From contig JAMPIQ010000002.1 in the NCBI GenBank assembly GCA_024699855.1, forward strand, positions 3,844,001 to 3,908,000: a stretch of DNA of 64,000 bases, read 5' to 3'. The DNA is from Aphelenchoides besseyi (taxonomy: Eukaryota > Nematoda > Chromadorea > Rhabditida > Aphelenchoididae). Positions within the stretch are counted from its first letter, which is position 1, and every line of letters starts with the position of its first letter. Shown in pieces: positions 43,955 through 57,000 of this stretch. The notes under the pieces were generated by a model, which made no database searches, had not been told where the DNA came from, and was given only the letters and a program-made list of their open reading frames with translations. Position numbers and translations under genes: made by a program.

Positions 43955-45983
43955 TTATACTCGTGCCATCGGATCTTCGGGCATCGAGGTTTTGAGATCT
44001 TCGATATCGAGTGAAACGGGAAACGTTTTTCCAACTTTGTTTTCCAACTGAGCTTCACAACAACTCAGGGCCCATCTTCGTGGCGTTGCTTGAGCTGTAA
44101 TGTCGAAAATAACAATTGCAGCAGCAACAATGACAGCAATCAAGACCAGGAGTCGTGCCCACTCTTCGGCCGAGTTGTTCGGAGCGAGAAGTCGAACCAA
44201 ACCGGGTAAAACCAAAACAATGCATGAGTTGCTAAAAGAGTGCATGGCCATAATCACGTAAGCGAATCGTCCGGAAATCAGCTGGCAACTTTTAATGACA
44301 CCTGAAATCGAATTCATCAATCAACTTGTGCAACTCTCAATGCAATTTCTTACCGACGCAATTAAGACCAGAGAACACAATAGCACCGGTGAAGAAAACT
44401 TGGGCAATAGTGGGCATATCGGCGGGAAGGAATGCAAGTGTAACAAAACAAAACGCTACTCCAAATTGACTGACAGTTGCAAACACGATCACTCGACCTC
44501 GAGCACCCAAGAATGGCATTGAGTCCGAGAGGGGACCAGCAGCGAACTTGACGAAAATACAGATGATTCCCGGCAAAGCAGCAATCAATCCGGTGGATTG
44601 AACGTTGAAATGAAGTACGTTGTGCAAGTAGGTTGGACCGTATTGAATAAAGGTGTTGTACGCCAAATTCGAACTGAAGCACGAGAGAATGCAGCCGAGA
44701 ACTGCACGATCCAAAAAGATCGCTTTGTATGGGACACGAACCGGTTCATCTGTTTTGCTTGACGTGTTTTCTTTGTTTTTGCGAATGATTGCCAGTTCGA
44801 GAGACGAAACGTTCCTAAAATTCATACGAAATCATTTTAAGTTTCAACCTCACAACTCACGGGTGTTTTGCTGCGTTGTTTCGATAGAACAACACAAACG
44901 AACTCATGAGAATCAAAGTGATCGTGCCCAAGAAATAATAAACCGCCGGCCAACCCCAAGCTGACGAACAGAATTCTCCCGCAGAGCTCATCGTGACAAT
45001 TGGTCCTAGTTGAAGATGGCAACTAATAAAAGCAACGTATGTTCCCGAACGTGCGAGCGTTGAATATTCGGCCGTGATTGAGCCCATGGCCGGAAATGAC
45101 ATCGCAACCGCAAAACCCTGCAATCAAACCGATCATTAAAATGCATATCCTCACAATCGTACGCTCATTGTTTGTTTACTGTTAGATTGAAGATTGAGGC
45201 CGCTTGGTCTGAAATCTACAATTTTCCCAAAGATATTTGCAAACCTAACTAGATGGTCGAATAAGAAGCGTAAAGTTTGCAGAACACTAGTTTTTCGACT
45301 CACCCAACAGTTTTCCTTCCTTTCCAACTTTTATTCTCATACTTACCTGAAGAACTCTGATGAAGAAAACAGCGCCGAATCCGAAATCAGTTGCCATCGG
45401 GAGCAACAAAGTCGAAATCGCAGAAATGTATCCGTAAACAGCAAAACTTCTTCTAGAAATTTGTTTGTTTAAGAACCGTCTGATTCAAATCTTCTTCTTA
45501 CCTTACACCAAAAGTGTTCGTAAAGTAACTGATGGGCACTGTTCCGATAATTGTACCTATAATCCCGAATTAACAAGGGATGTATGTTACCGGAGTCTAC
45601 TTACCAATTGCAATCGCTGAGAAAAGCCACGACTTCTCGTTCTCGGTGAAAAGAGGAACCGGAGCTGAAACGAAATGGTTATTTGAAAACAATTGAGTTG
45701 TTTATCGGACCTTGAACATCTGTTCCATTCAAAGTTTCAACAACTTTTGGGCCGGTCATACAAATGACCGTAAAGTTCAACACCAACGAATTGGCCATTA
45801 TGCACGATAAGCATAGGGTTGCAATCAAAATGACAATAAAACGAGTTTTGTGCCATAGAAAGAAGCCTTTTTTGGGCATCGGTGGATAGATGATTGCTAA
45901 ACGATTGTTCTGATTATTGATTCGAGTATATAGATCTTACCTCTGCCAGACGAATCATCGGACATTGTGCTTGTGTTCATCAT
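43955..45983 (-). CDS. SLC17-type MFS anion transporter
   Basis: Eight exons: 45983-45941, 45896-45711, 45664-45605, 45556-45502, 45452-45347, 45117-44861, 44814-44354 and 44301-43955, about 504 residues. TM1 is RFIVILIATLCLSCIMANSL, followed by a glycosylatable loop VVETLNGTDVQ. SLC17 landmarks follow: FTENEKSWLFSAIAIGTIIG (W at the start of TM2), FGVRRSFAVYGYISA, FFIRVLQGFAVAMSFPAMGS (R-x-L-Q-G-x-A), GEFCSSAWGWPAVYYFLGTI, a cytoplasmic loop with VPYKAIFLDRAVLGCILS, and FAAGPLSDSMPFLGARGRVI. The family carries phosphate, glutamate, sialic acid or urate. The C-terminal tail is acidic. The 229-bp intron between exons 5 and 6 is longer than the others and looks empty. Confidence 0.9.
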
Positions 45984-48248
45984 CTTCAAAGTCTTTGTGT
46001 CTATCAGCCCAAAAGATATAACAGCGCGGGTGTCCTCGACCCAAATGTTCTCAAAGTCTGCTGAAAAGGAGCGAGAGTAAACAGCGATGGGAAAGAAAAC
46101 GCGGCACCACAAAAACACGTCCAGTGCAAATCGCGTCCATGCCGTTTGACTGAACTTGATCGGCTGCTTTTATGCACGCAAATTTGTGCGGAAACGTCGA
46201 GAAAACCGCAAAGTGTCTGCACCCCAAACGTCCCTTGATCTCCGCCCACAAACGTTGTGCACGTACAAAAATTCCCGTCCTTTGGAAATACGATGTGACC
46301 GTCGGAATCGAAGTGCCTAGTGATTTGCATTTCGAGTACAAAGACTGTGGATTAAGCGAAAAACTAAACGGAAACAAAACCCTGTGAATCTACATAAACA
46401 TCAAGTATCAAATGGACGGTGTGCCCCAGAATTCCAAATGCTTCGTTTTGTGTTCCAAATTCTTTTCGGTCACCCGACGACCCGGACACTGCGAAACTGA
46501 AAAGCCGAATGTTAAGCGAACGCAATCCATTGAGCATGAGCCTCCGGGGGTTTTCAATCACTTGACCCAATGGGATGTGAAAGGGATTCCCCCTCGAAGA
46601 TCACGAAAATGTCTATCAATTGGGCGGTTACGGTCATTGAAGATCGTATGTTCGCGTGCTGTCGGAGCAATGAGACCGCTAAACAAAACAATTCGACGGG
46701 CTTTTAAAACGTTTTTGAGGAAACGTACGTTGTAATGATCGTAGTAGACAGTTCGGTGCATTGCGAGAAACGTCCGGCGCATTCCGATTAAAAAACACGA
46801 AAGAAAACGATCGCATGGTTATGAAGTGTAAACCGTACTTTTTGACTCGCTAATTGTTCTTCAACATTCGCATTCTGTCAACTCCTTCGCCGCACATTCA
46901 CGGCCTTTGACGTCCGAAGACAACGAAATGGCCGTTCGCATGCGAGAGCGGAGGAAGGAGACGCGGAAGAGCAGACGTCGGGAATCGAGTTTCCGTGTGT
47001 GAAAATGAAGCGGCTGTTCACTTCCGTCATCCAACGTGATCCGAATGACAGAAAGCCGATTTGGAGCTTAAACCTGTGGATTTTGAAAGTTGGAACGTGG
47101 TTGTCGGGGAACAATGAAATCGCTTGTTCGTTGACTTCTTTGTCTGTTTTCTGAATTATGATCGATCGACTGCCACGTGCCCATCTATCACTGTCAGACG
47201 TGTGGTTTGGAAATGAACCGTTGAGTTTAATGTGTAAAAATCAATTACCGGGATTGTCATTGTACTTGGTTGTTTAAAATTTAATCACATAGTAGTCATT
47301 TAAAATTCCCGGAACGGGAGTTGTGGTCGAGCGATGAATTCACACAAATGGACTTCCCGTTTCCTACGGTCTTTCGCTTCTCGAACTCGTAGAACTAACC
47401 GTTGGTCCTTTTCGAGATTGTCGAAAACACGACCTGTAATTCGGCCCTTTCGGTAGTCGATTCATTACGCAGCTCTTTGCAATTACGTTTCCTGACTCAC
47501 GAACACATTTGGCCAGCAAACATTCATTTGCTGCAGAGATCTCGAACGACCACATTCGAACATTTGATCGAAAACATCGACGTCAGAAAGATGATTCTGT
47601 TTTTGTTGATTGTCATTTATCGAAACGTTCTACATGTTGGGAATCCCCGATTAATCAGCGTAAAGTCATCTAAACATCAACAAAAAGATTTTCGTATTTG
47701 CAAGCAAATGCCTCGGATCATTTGTCTAGAAATAGCGTTTGATCAAAGATCGCGCGAAATTTATTGTAAACAACAACAACTAATAGAGCGCAGTCTAACA
47801 AGATCAAATGAAGGAGCAAAGAGCTTTCGTTCTGAAGGAATTCGATCAATTGGACCATAACCAGTAAATGAACGTGACTATCTTCTCACCAATCAATTAC
47901 TCTTACAATGAGATGTCTGATCTCTATACGACAACCTTCAAACTATTTCTAGGAAGAATTAACTGCATTTTAAGACAATCAAACAGTTAAATAGCGAGTA
48001 CTTTAACCGCTTCGACAAGCTTCAAGCACATTCAATCGATGAGGTATTCAATAGCTATGATTGGCATGTACAAGTGTCCAGTTTTATAAACTCTTTAGGC
48101 TCCAGTTAAGTAATTACTGTTCCAAACAACTATATGAACGCAAACTAAGACACTCATTTGCGTATTAAAAAATTTGCATCACTAGTTTTGTTTGCGTTGC
48201 TTTTTTCCTTTCCATTTGCTCATCCTCGTCAGTTCAGCAAGTCTAATC
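45984..48248. other. intergenic between divergent genes
   Basis: About 2.3 kb between the SLC17-type gene (minus) and the CK1-like gene (plus). Open frames at 46.0-46.8 and 47.4-47.9 kb overlap one another on both strands and have no domains. No RNA gene seen. Confidence 0.45.
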
Positions 48249-50402
48249 ATGAGTTCCGATCGTTCTTCGAAGAATGAAACGACGCAGAAAGATCTTGTGG
48301 TCACCACGCCATCATCTTCGGTTAAAAGTGGGACCGAAATTCCAGAACCAAAAGCCACGCCAGTGGTTCAATCCAAGGGAGTGAACTTCCATCAGCATCT
48401 CTCGGCCGGCACTTTCATACAAGGAGCAGAGAAGAGGTTTGTTTGATGGCTCCTCAACAATTTTGATCATTATTTCAGTTTTACGGTTTGCCGTCCCGTT
48501 GATGAAGATGAACTAAGCGAAGGATACGTCATTCGAGCCACTGATGGCGGTTACATGACTTTGAAGTTGGAACGCGAACAAACACCGCCATTCTCTTTGG
48601 CCGTAAGTTATAAAAATGAAATAATTGTAATAATTTATAGTCCGAAATTACTGTTCTAGCAGTTGTCGAAGCACGTCGTTTGGTCGATTCCAATGATCCA
48701 CTTTCCGTTCACTTTCTGCGTCTCGTTGATCATTGGCGTACTTCGGATGGAGTTCTCTGTGCTGCTACGGCTCTTTGTGGTCCGACTTTTTCTGAACTAC
48801 CGATTCTCCTCGGCAAAATGAGTCAATCAACTGCCTTACGCTTAAGTATTCAGTCGTTCGAAGCTCTTCGTCACTTGCATCAACTTGGCTACATCCATGG
48901 AGATGTTCGTCCTGCAAACTTTGCCGTCGGAATGCGTCGTTTGGAGTCGGTTGTTTTCTTCAAGGATCTGCGCATTGCACGCAAAACGGGAACAAACATA
49001 GAGTAATTTTCGATCTCTATTTCTGACTAATTTGTTTGTTTCAGACAACAAAATGACAGTTTTGTATTCGTCGGAGCGATTCGTTTTGCGTCTCGTGCTG
49101 TGGCTTTAGGTGAGTTGGCACAGACCGGCGACGATTTGGAATCGTGGTTGTACATGAGCCGTGAACTCTTCTCTCCGGACACTTTACCTTGGCGTCGTAT
49201 ATCGAATCGTCGTGAAGTTCAGAAGGCAAAGGAACGTTTTTTTCAAAATGAAGAAGAGCAACGTCACAACGCGATTCCACCCGAATTGGAAAAACTCCCG
49301 TTCTACGTTCAACATTTTCGTGGTATCGTGCAAGACTACGACAAAATCGGTGAGCAAGAGCAACCAATGTATGTGAAAACTTTCTTAGGATTCATTCTCT
49401 TGAGTGCGATGAAGTCGTTGCGCATTGACTTTGAAGATCCGTACGATTGGCAAATGCGAAAGGATCTTATGAAGAGCACACATTTCAACGCTCGTCGGCG
49501 TCGTCCAGCTGGTAGGTTATGAGAAGAAGTCGAGCTATCACTTGAATATACAGCACCAACTTACACGGAAGAACTGAACACGAGCGAAGACACGGCCGAG
49601 AGCTCAAAACCACAGGCAGAAACACAAAATCTCGTTGCCAAAACTCCACCGATAACTCCTGAACCAAAAGTTGAAATGAAAACCGCCGATGAGAGCGAGT
49701 CGTTAGGTGCAAAGTCAAAGCAAAAACTTGAAACTGCGCGTTCCAAATCTTTAAAGTCGCCAAAGAAATCGTCTGGAGGAAGCAAATCTCGAGCATCGAA
49801 CAAGTCGTCAATCAAACGCGCATCTCAAAGCAAGAAAAAGCCTCACGGAAGCAACAGTCAAACCATTTCATCAGAACCAACTCAAGATGACGCTGAGAAC
49901 TCGAAAACGAACAAGTGAGTTTCCATCGAACGAACCAATTGATTGATGATTTCAGGAAGAAATCCAAATCTTTGAAACCACCAAGTGGCCGCCGTCCAGT
50001 GAAATCAGTGGAAAAAACGGAAAGTAGTACCATAAAAAAAGTCGATGCGAACTCCAAGGGTTCGAATCGTCCAAAAGTTCGAGTCTCCGGTGGTTTTCAG
50101 GCGACGATTCCTACCGATTTTGTGCCTCAACAATCAGCGGTAAGAGCCTCCTTTAATTGAGTTAATTGCTCTATTTTCAGCGTCCAATTCCGAACTTTTA
50201 CTTTCCGGCTGCACACGTTGATTGCTCGATTTCGAGTCGTCACAGTTCGCCACAAGTCACTCCAGCACGCGAACAATTTTCTGCTGTGAAGTCCGAGGGA
50301 AAAACTCGAAAGCCACCAAGGTAAGCAATCAGAATTGGAATCTAATGTACGCAACTTTTTAGCGTCCCGAAACCACGTCGTGAATCCAAAAATGAAGAGT
50401 AA
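48249..50402 (+). CDS. CK1/TTBK-like pseudokinase with long basic Ser/Lys-rich tail
   Basis: Eight exons: 48249-48436, 48479-48602, 48641-49002, 49045-49511, 49554-49914, 49956-50139, 50181-50320 and 50363-50402, about 621 residues. The kinase fold is recognisable by CK1-group features: YMTLKLERE (VAIK lysine), ALRHLHQLGYIHGDVRPANF (catalytic loop), SFVFVGAIRFASRAVALGEL (the G-T-x-R-Y-A-S region) and DDLESWLYMSRELF (helix F). Key residues have changed: the glycine loop is replaced by SAGTFIQGAEKS, HRDxKxxN has become HGDVRPAN, and DFG has become DLR (FFKDLRIARK). A structural or weakly active protein is likelier than a normal kinase. The C-terminal 250 residues are Ser/Lys/Pro-rich (SLKSPKKSSGGSKSRAS). 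Divergent CK1-like kinases are strongly expanded in nematodes. Confidence 0.85.
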
Positions 50403-53400
50403 AATTTTTTGCTGAATATCTTTCTGTCCGTAAAAACAGCAATAAACAAAGTGTAGAAATCATTCGGTATTCGGTCAACTGTATAACCAGGACATTAAAG
50501 GCAATTCATCTTTTCTTGTATATCGTTTGAAGGCTCCCAACATCGTGAACTAATCGATGTACGGACTCAACGGTTGATGATTAGGTCATGAAGAGTAACA
50601 GTCGGTCAATTGAGGTGTTCGTTGAGGCCGAAGATAATCAACATAAACAAACTCGTTTTCCCATAAAATAACTAGCCAGTGATGTTTTGTCACAATCTCT
50701 TTCGCGTTGCAAACTCAAAATGCCATTCCGTGGACTCCGAAACCCTATTCGATTTGTTTTGACCGCAACGCGCGTCACATTTAATGGATTCGTTGGTTTG
50801 CTCTCTGAAAACTCATTTTGAATTGATTGTCCGCAGGCGCCTCGATTTGATGCGACGGCCATCTGTTCGGAACGAGTTTGGCCATTCGGTTGCATTCGTG
50901 TGGTGGTGGTGGTCAATTTTCGGAGGCAGAAGATTACGACCGAGTTTACAAAACTGTTTCGACCGTTTTGACGGCCAATAACACACGCTTTTTCTGCAAA
51001 CTCGAAGCTCACCAACTGGTTTTCGTTTGTCGTGTTAATTGAACGCCCGGATAATCAAATAACCACCTTTCGTACTACTTGTTTCCCGGATCATAGATCA
51101 AAAGTCGAGTTCGATTAGGCGTTTAAACTTTTTTAGTTTGTTCACAAGTGAGTAAACATTTCGGTTTGTGTTTTCACTTCACTATTACCCAGTAGATCTC
51201 AGTCGCGTGGGTTCCGTTCGCGCTTTTTTGGGCTCAAAATTTCGTTCACTTCGCAATCCAAAATCTCGCTTTTGCACTAAAACTTCTTAGCTCCTCCGAT
51301 TGACGTTCTTACGGTGGTTTTTGGTCCATCAAACACGTCCATTTTAATTAAAGTCGCTTTCTCTTAACGTGTGAGTCGGTCGTGTGATTGAAGAACGTTT
51401 CTGTCCGTCAAAAAAACAACTCGGATATTGAAGTTTGGTGGAATGATTCGACTTTTCGAAGCCGTCCTCCGGTTTTATGGCCTATTTTCCTCCGGCCAAG
51501 CACGAAGTTTAATGCGACGGACATGGAGATCTCTTCATTCGACTTCCGTTTTATTGGATTTGGGCGAAAGTGTTCGTCTAATGCGCCGACTTTTGTTTCT
51601 GAATTACGAGTCCAAAAGCGGTTTTTGTCGGCATTCGAATGGTCGCGCGATGGTGAAGTCAAAGTGGAGGGTTTGAAAGTAGGACTTTTGCTTCAAAATG
51701 GGTTTTCTGTAGAGTTTTGGATTTTTGAACCGAAGTGTAAGAACGCGAATTCCCCGTGGATTGAAGCGACAGAAACCGCACGATGAAGGCAATCGAGGGT
51801 TAGGCCAGAAATTTTGGAGTAACGGAAGAAATTTCGTGTTGGCCGCAAGCGACCCGAAGGTTTGTGGTCAAAAGAGCGCTTCGCCACTCTCCAGAACTCC
51901 CGAGCTGCGGCTCCTTTTGCCGAAAGACCACGCGGCACGTGGCCAAGAAATGCAAATTTCACGACCTTTGCAGTCGAACGGTCGCCGCCACGTTTTTTGA
52001 AAGCAATTTGCTCGGGTCCAGCTCTTGATGGAAATTTGAATCGGAAAGCAGATGCCGTCGAGATATTCCCACTTCGTGTCGAAAGAAGGTCTCCAGTCGA
52101 CATCAGTTGGCTAATCGAATCGCGAGTTTTCTTCTTGGATCGAATTTCACTCAAAATCATTTCCGTGGGCTTCGCACTTGAACTTCTCGTTCGGATGAAT
52201 ATGTTTAATGAAACCATAGAGTTGGCCAACATCACTAGGAAATCCTTTTGTTTGTTTCCAAATTCGTGTGCAATGGGCAAAACGGAAGTCCCGGGCGGTT
52301 GACGTTTAGCATTCGAATTAACGATGCAATTCGGTTGCTGAACGGAAAGCGAATTTGTATTCCTATGGAAATACGAGCACAACGTCTTCCTTTTCATATC
52401 GCGATATGAACGGCGCTTTCGATTGTTATGCGACAAAAATGCAAACGGGTTTTTTCGTCGTACATCAAGTCGACCACACTCGAGGCTTTTGGGTCGAAGA
52501 CAAAGTACGTTGAAATGTCATGAATATGCACCGTCAATAGTTGAACAAACCTTCGAGTTGTTTTTACGCGACGAAAATTTTAATTCTTAGTTCAAAGTCA
52601 AGTGGAATCGAGAAAAAAGACCATCGACCACTCGGCACTTTCTCCCTTCGGCCGTTCGTGACGTCCAGCGCCTGTGGGCCGCCGTCTGTGATGCAAAAGA
52701 ACGAACAAAAAAACCCAACGGCATTTTCTGTTCCAGTGCACCTGTTTAGTGCCAAATAAGAACAATAGAAGTGGGTGAAATTGGACGTTTATTTCCGGCG
52801 ATATTCTTACGTTGTTTCTGATTGAAAGTCGTTTCTTTTTGTCGAATCCAAGTTCTCGAACTTCTTTGGTTCTTACGTCATTTGGCCGATTGAATCGGGA
52901 AGTTTGGCGACTGAATACGAGGATAATTAGACGCGTGAAGCCAACGAGAAACGAGAGCACGTCGGCTATTCGTGTATTTTTCCCAAAAAATTTGATGCCA
53001 CTCATCAACGAGATCATTAATCTCAACGCAACTCCTCTTCGAATGTTTTCGAGCTTGCAATTTGTTTTGATTACATTTCGAACGTCACCACTGATCTCCG
53101 TTGGCCTTTGCATTCAGATCTTCTTTGAGGTTATTTGGCACACGAGGACAAGGAGTGTGAGTGATTGAAGAGATCTCTCGGCCGCAACATTCGTTCCACA
53201 TTCCGAAGTTTGTTTGTTGTTTTGCGACTGGTCGTATTTCGTATGGTCGGTCGTGGTTTGAACAGCAGTCACAGGGTCAAAAATCATGTGGAATATGAAT
53301 GAGCATCGATGGGAAGGAAGTTCGGTTGCTGTGAGCCGTGAATTTGAAACAAATGAAACTGCGAATTGAGCGTGAGTGGTAAGCAACACGTTTTTTGTGA

Positions 53401-54044
53401 GGATTAACGTGTGAAAACAAGTGAGTGTGTTCGTCGATTTCGATCTTATTCGGCTCTCGATGTAACGAGCAGTTTTATTCCCGAATCTATTGAGTTTGCA
53501 ATTCGCTTGGGTTTCTATTCGTGGGGCCAACGGGCGGAAATCGAGGAGTGTTTGTAGCAACTCGTCAATTCGGTTATCATTCGGGTGTTGAGCAGCCGGT
53601 GGTGACGACAATTCGAACCGTTTTTATCAATTCGACCGCGTCCGTGGGATTGAATGTTTGTGAATAAGGAAACCGAAGGGTAAATGACGATTCCGGGTGT
53701 ATATTGATGGGACGTTTTGATTGCGAATCTTGTTGGTATTTCGATTTCAATGGCTGATATTTGCTTGTCAAAGACGTTGAATTGATCTGAAATCTGTTCG
53801 TGGTATTTGAAACAATTTCTTTGAAATTGGCGCTTTGTTTTGCGAGTGATTCACAAGGAACAATCACGATGGTCTCGCTCAATAATTCTGGCTGGAAACT
53901 ATTCGAACGCGATGTTCGGCCAAAAGCTCAATAGTCGGAGCCATTGCGCCACGTTCTTCTCGCGATTTTTTGTCGAATTTTTTTCATTTCACTTTTTGTC
54001 GGTGCGGTTGATTGAATTAACGTGAACTTTTAATCGTCGATTCG
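50403..54044. other. 3.6-kb gene-poor region
   Basis: No gene that I can defend. The longest frame is 51693-52436 on the minus strand (247 codons). It shows no domain, signal peptide or membrane segment and is Arg/Ser/Lys-rich, as expected from translating cgaa/ttcg-rich DNA; open frames overlap it on the other strand. The region directly upstream of 54045 may regulate the fucosyltransferase. Confidence 0.45.
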
Positions 54045-57000
54045 ATGAAGAATCCAACTTTGTTTAGGCGAAATGCGATGAGGAGTTGGTCGACGAGTTG
54101 GCTTCTTTGGGGTTGTATTGCCGCGATATTGCTATGGTTGTTGATTGTGATGAAGATTTCGAATCGAGTGAATTTGGCGGATATGCAACGTAAGTTCTAT
54201 CCTTTGGTGTTCTTTACATCTTGGAACTTCAGAGCCCAGTCATGACATCACCGATCTGCTCACTCGACTTGAGGGCGCGCTGAAAGAAGTTCGTGATTTG
54301 AAATCGGAAAACCGTGAGATCAAAGCGCTTTTGAAGTCGACCAACCAAACCAACAGAATCTCATACAGCGAACGACAAGCCGAACAACAAGCGGTTTTGG
54401 TTAAACCACTCGAGCATCCAAAGAGCGATCTCTACACGAAAAACCATGAAGTAGGTGGTTGTTTGTGTTTCATAGTTAAGAGCCACGGATTTCAGGTTGC
54501 TAGACGAGATCTCGACAATCTAATACGAGAGCTATTTTTCTATTTATTTGATCAAGTTCACAAACACGAGAATAATGCAGATTTTACGGTTTTTGGGAAA
54601 CGAGTAATCAATCAGGTTTGCTCAGTTGTCTGTGATCTTAATTTTCGTGGTTCAGTCAATTTCTTTGATGTCTCAATCATTGAACTTTGGAACGTTAGTC
54701 GATGAAACGGCTAATTGGCATCGAATTGAACTCCAAAAACTCACAGATCACATCCAAAAACGAATTTACAATATTCAACATCCTGAGTCTTGTAGTAAAG
54801 TGAAGTAAGATTTCAAGTTTTGATCGCAGCTAAAACACAATGTTCAGTGTTCTCGTTTGTGACTTGAACAAAGGCTGTGGTTTCGGATGTCAACTTCATC
54901 ACGTACGTTGATTTCAATTCAACTGTTTAAGTTAATGATCTTAGGTTGGCTATTGTTTGACTGTAGCTGCGGCCTCCAATCGAACGCTTGTGTTGGATCG
55001 TGATGGAGATGGTTGGCGCTATTCGAAACACGGTTGGACGGCTGTTTTCGAGGAAATTTCAAGCTGTAAATATGCGGATGCTGTGCCAGTAAGCCTAAAT
55101 TGATTGATTCTTCTAACGTTCATTTTCAGTCGGGAACTCATATCGAAGCTTGGAATTCGGTCGATCAAATGGAACGTGTGACTTCGTTAACGATAGTCGA
55201 AGCTCTCCAGAAACGACCAGCACAACTTCCGCTTTCCTTTCCCAAAGAGTTGGCTGATCAACTTCTCACCCACCACTCATATCCTCCAGTTTTCTTTGTC
55301 GGTCAGGTAAGTGGAGTCTTTAAATGTTGTTTAGCGAATGCTTCTTTTCAGTTTGTGTGGTATTTGATGCGCAGTAATCAGCACATGCAAGAGATTCTGA
55401 GCAAAGCAGCTTCACACATCCCATTTGGAGAAGGTCAGTTTTTATTTCAATTACAAACAGAAGAAACATATAAAAGTGTTGTTAGTGCGCATCTGGGGAC
55501 AATTTTGAATAGAACCTATAGAACGGATGTTTGAAATATGGAAGTGGTTTTTGAAAGTTTACTCGGCTGTTAGTCGATCGCACGATCGTATCTCAAACAC
55601 AACTGGGAATTTGGTGCGATAGTGATATTTTTACAGAAAAAAGAGTTATGAGTACGATTACTGTTTGTTGAACATGAAGATTGTTGCCCCTCCAAGTAGC
55701 AATCCAATTAATCCGATTGATCCCGAACGAAGCGATGGAGCACCGTTGCAGTTGTTTCCGTTGCACGTGTAACAGGTTCCTTGGTTGCCCGGACATTGTC
55801 CTTGAAGTATTTGGCAATTTTGTTGTGGTTGTGCGGGATCGTAACTCAGACATCCGCGAACCGTGTAATACGCTAAAAATGCAAAGATTAAAGTAGATTG
55901 GATTTCAACTCACTTGTTCCAAAACACACGAACTTGAAACATGACTGTTGGGCCCCGGAGCACTGCATTTTTGGGAGATTATCCTTGTTCTGACTATAAC
56001 CGAGATAGTTCTGTTGACCCGGAACATAGGGTTGTTGATAACAAGACAGCGACACTGAAATCACATCTTGACAAACAACTCCCGACTCAACTGCCGACCT
56101 GCAGGTCCAATGAAAACGGAAATGAGAATGAATTGGCACAACAACATGACTGTCAGCATATGCATGGTGGTTTTGGGCACCTAAATGAGTGAAAGTTGTG
56201 GGAAAATACAAACTTCTGGGAATAAACACACGATAAAAACGATGGTCAGAAACCACCGTTTTTGGTTGCAAAACTGGATTCCGGTGGTCGATAATCGTAT
56301 CATCAGAAAGGCAGAATAATACGAGAAAACCTGCCGACTAATATTCGCCGTCTTTTATGCAAATACACGTTGCTCGGATACACGATTGTTGTTAAGGCGG
56401 ATGTTAACCACTTAAACGGAGATTCGTGCTCTTCGACCGTTATTGAAAGTGCCAACTTGTGCTTGAAAAGCGATGATTGCTGCTCAACATCGTTGTTTTT
56501 GTTGTTTTGTAATCTTTAACGCCGCTACCTTGACGATTGTCGTTAGCAAAATGGTGGACGTGGATTTTCGTACAATTGTTTTGAAATTCGTCTAGTGTTA
56601 CTAATCGAATAGCAAACACAAAAGTGAACTGGAAGCCACGAACTCATCAAAAGAAAATGCATCCACGATTGTAATCGAACTTTTCGTTGAGTTTGCTTTT
56701 ACGTTCGAAAAGCGATTGGTCGCCGAAAGCCAAATGGCTCAGTGGTTAGACGAGAAAACTGCAATAGCACAACTCGTGAAAAGGTCGATGATTGTTTAAC
56801 CAACGCTTTGTATGAAGAGTTGCCGAAGAGTGACGTTTGAAATGCAATTTGCTACTGAGACCTTTTAGTCACTATCGTTTTGTTACAGGTCCGATTGTTG
56901 GATTGCAAATACGACGAACAGACAAGATCGGAACCGAAGCGGCTTATCATTCGGTCGAGGAATATGTTCGATGGGCGGAAGTTTGGTTTCAAATTCAAGA

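Noticed and set aside
51693..52436. 247-codon open frame on the minus strand
   Set aside because: No domain, signal peptide or membrane segment, heavy Arg/Ser/Lys content, and competing open frames on the other strand. It is best explained by cgaa/ttcg-rich DNA that has few stops.
56715..56790. Possible tRNA gene
   Set aside because: The D-arm/A box is excellent, but there is no matching T-arm, acceptor pairing or terminator, so I list it only as a tRNA-like repeat fragment.
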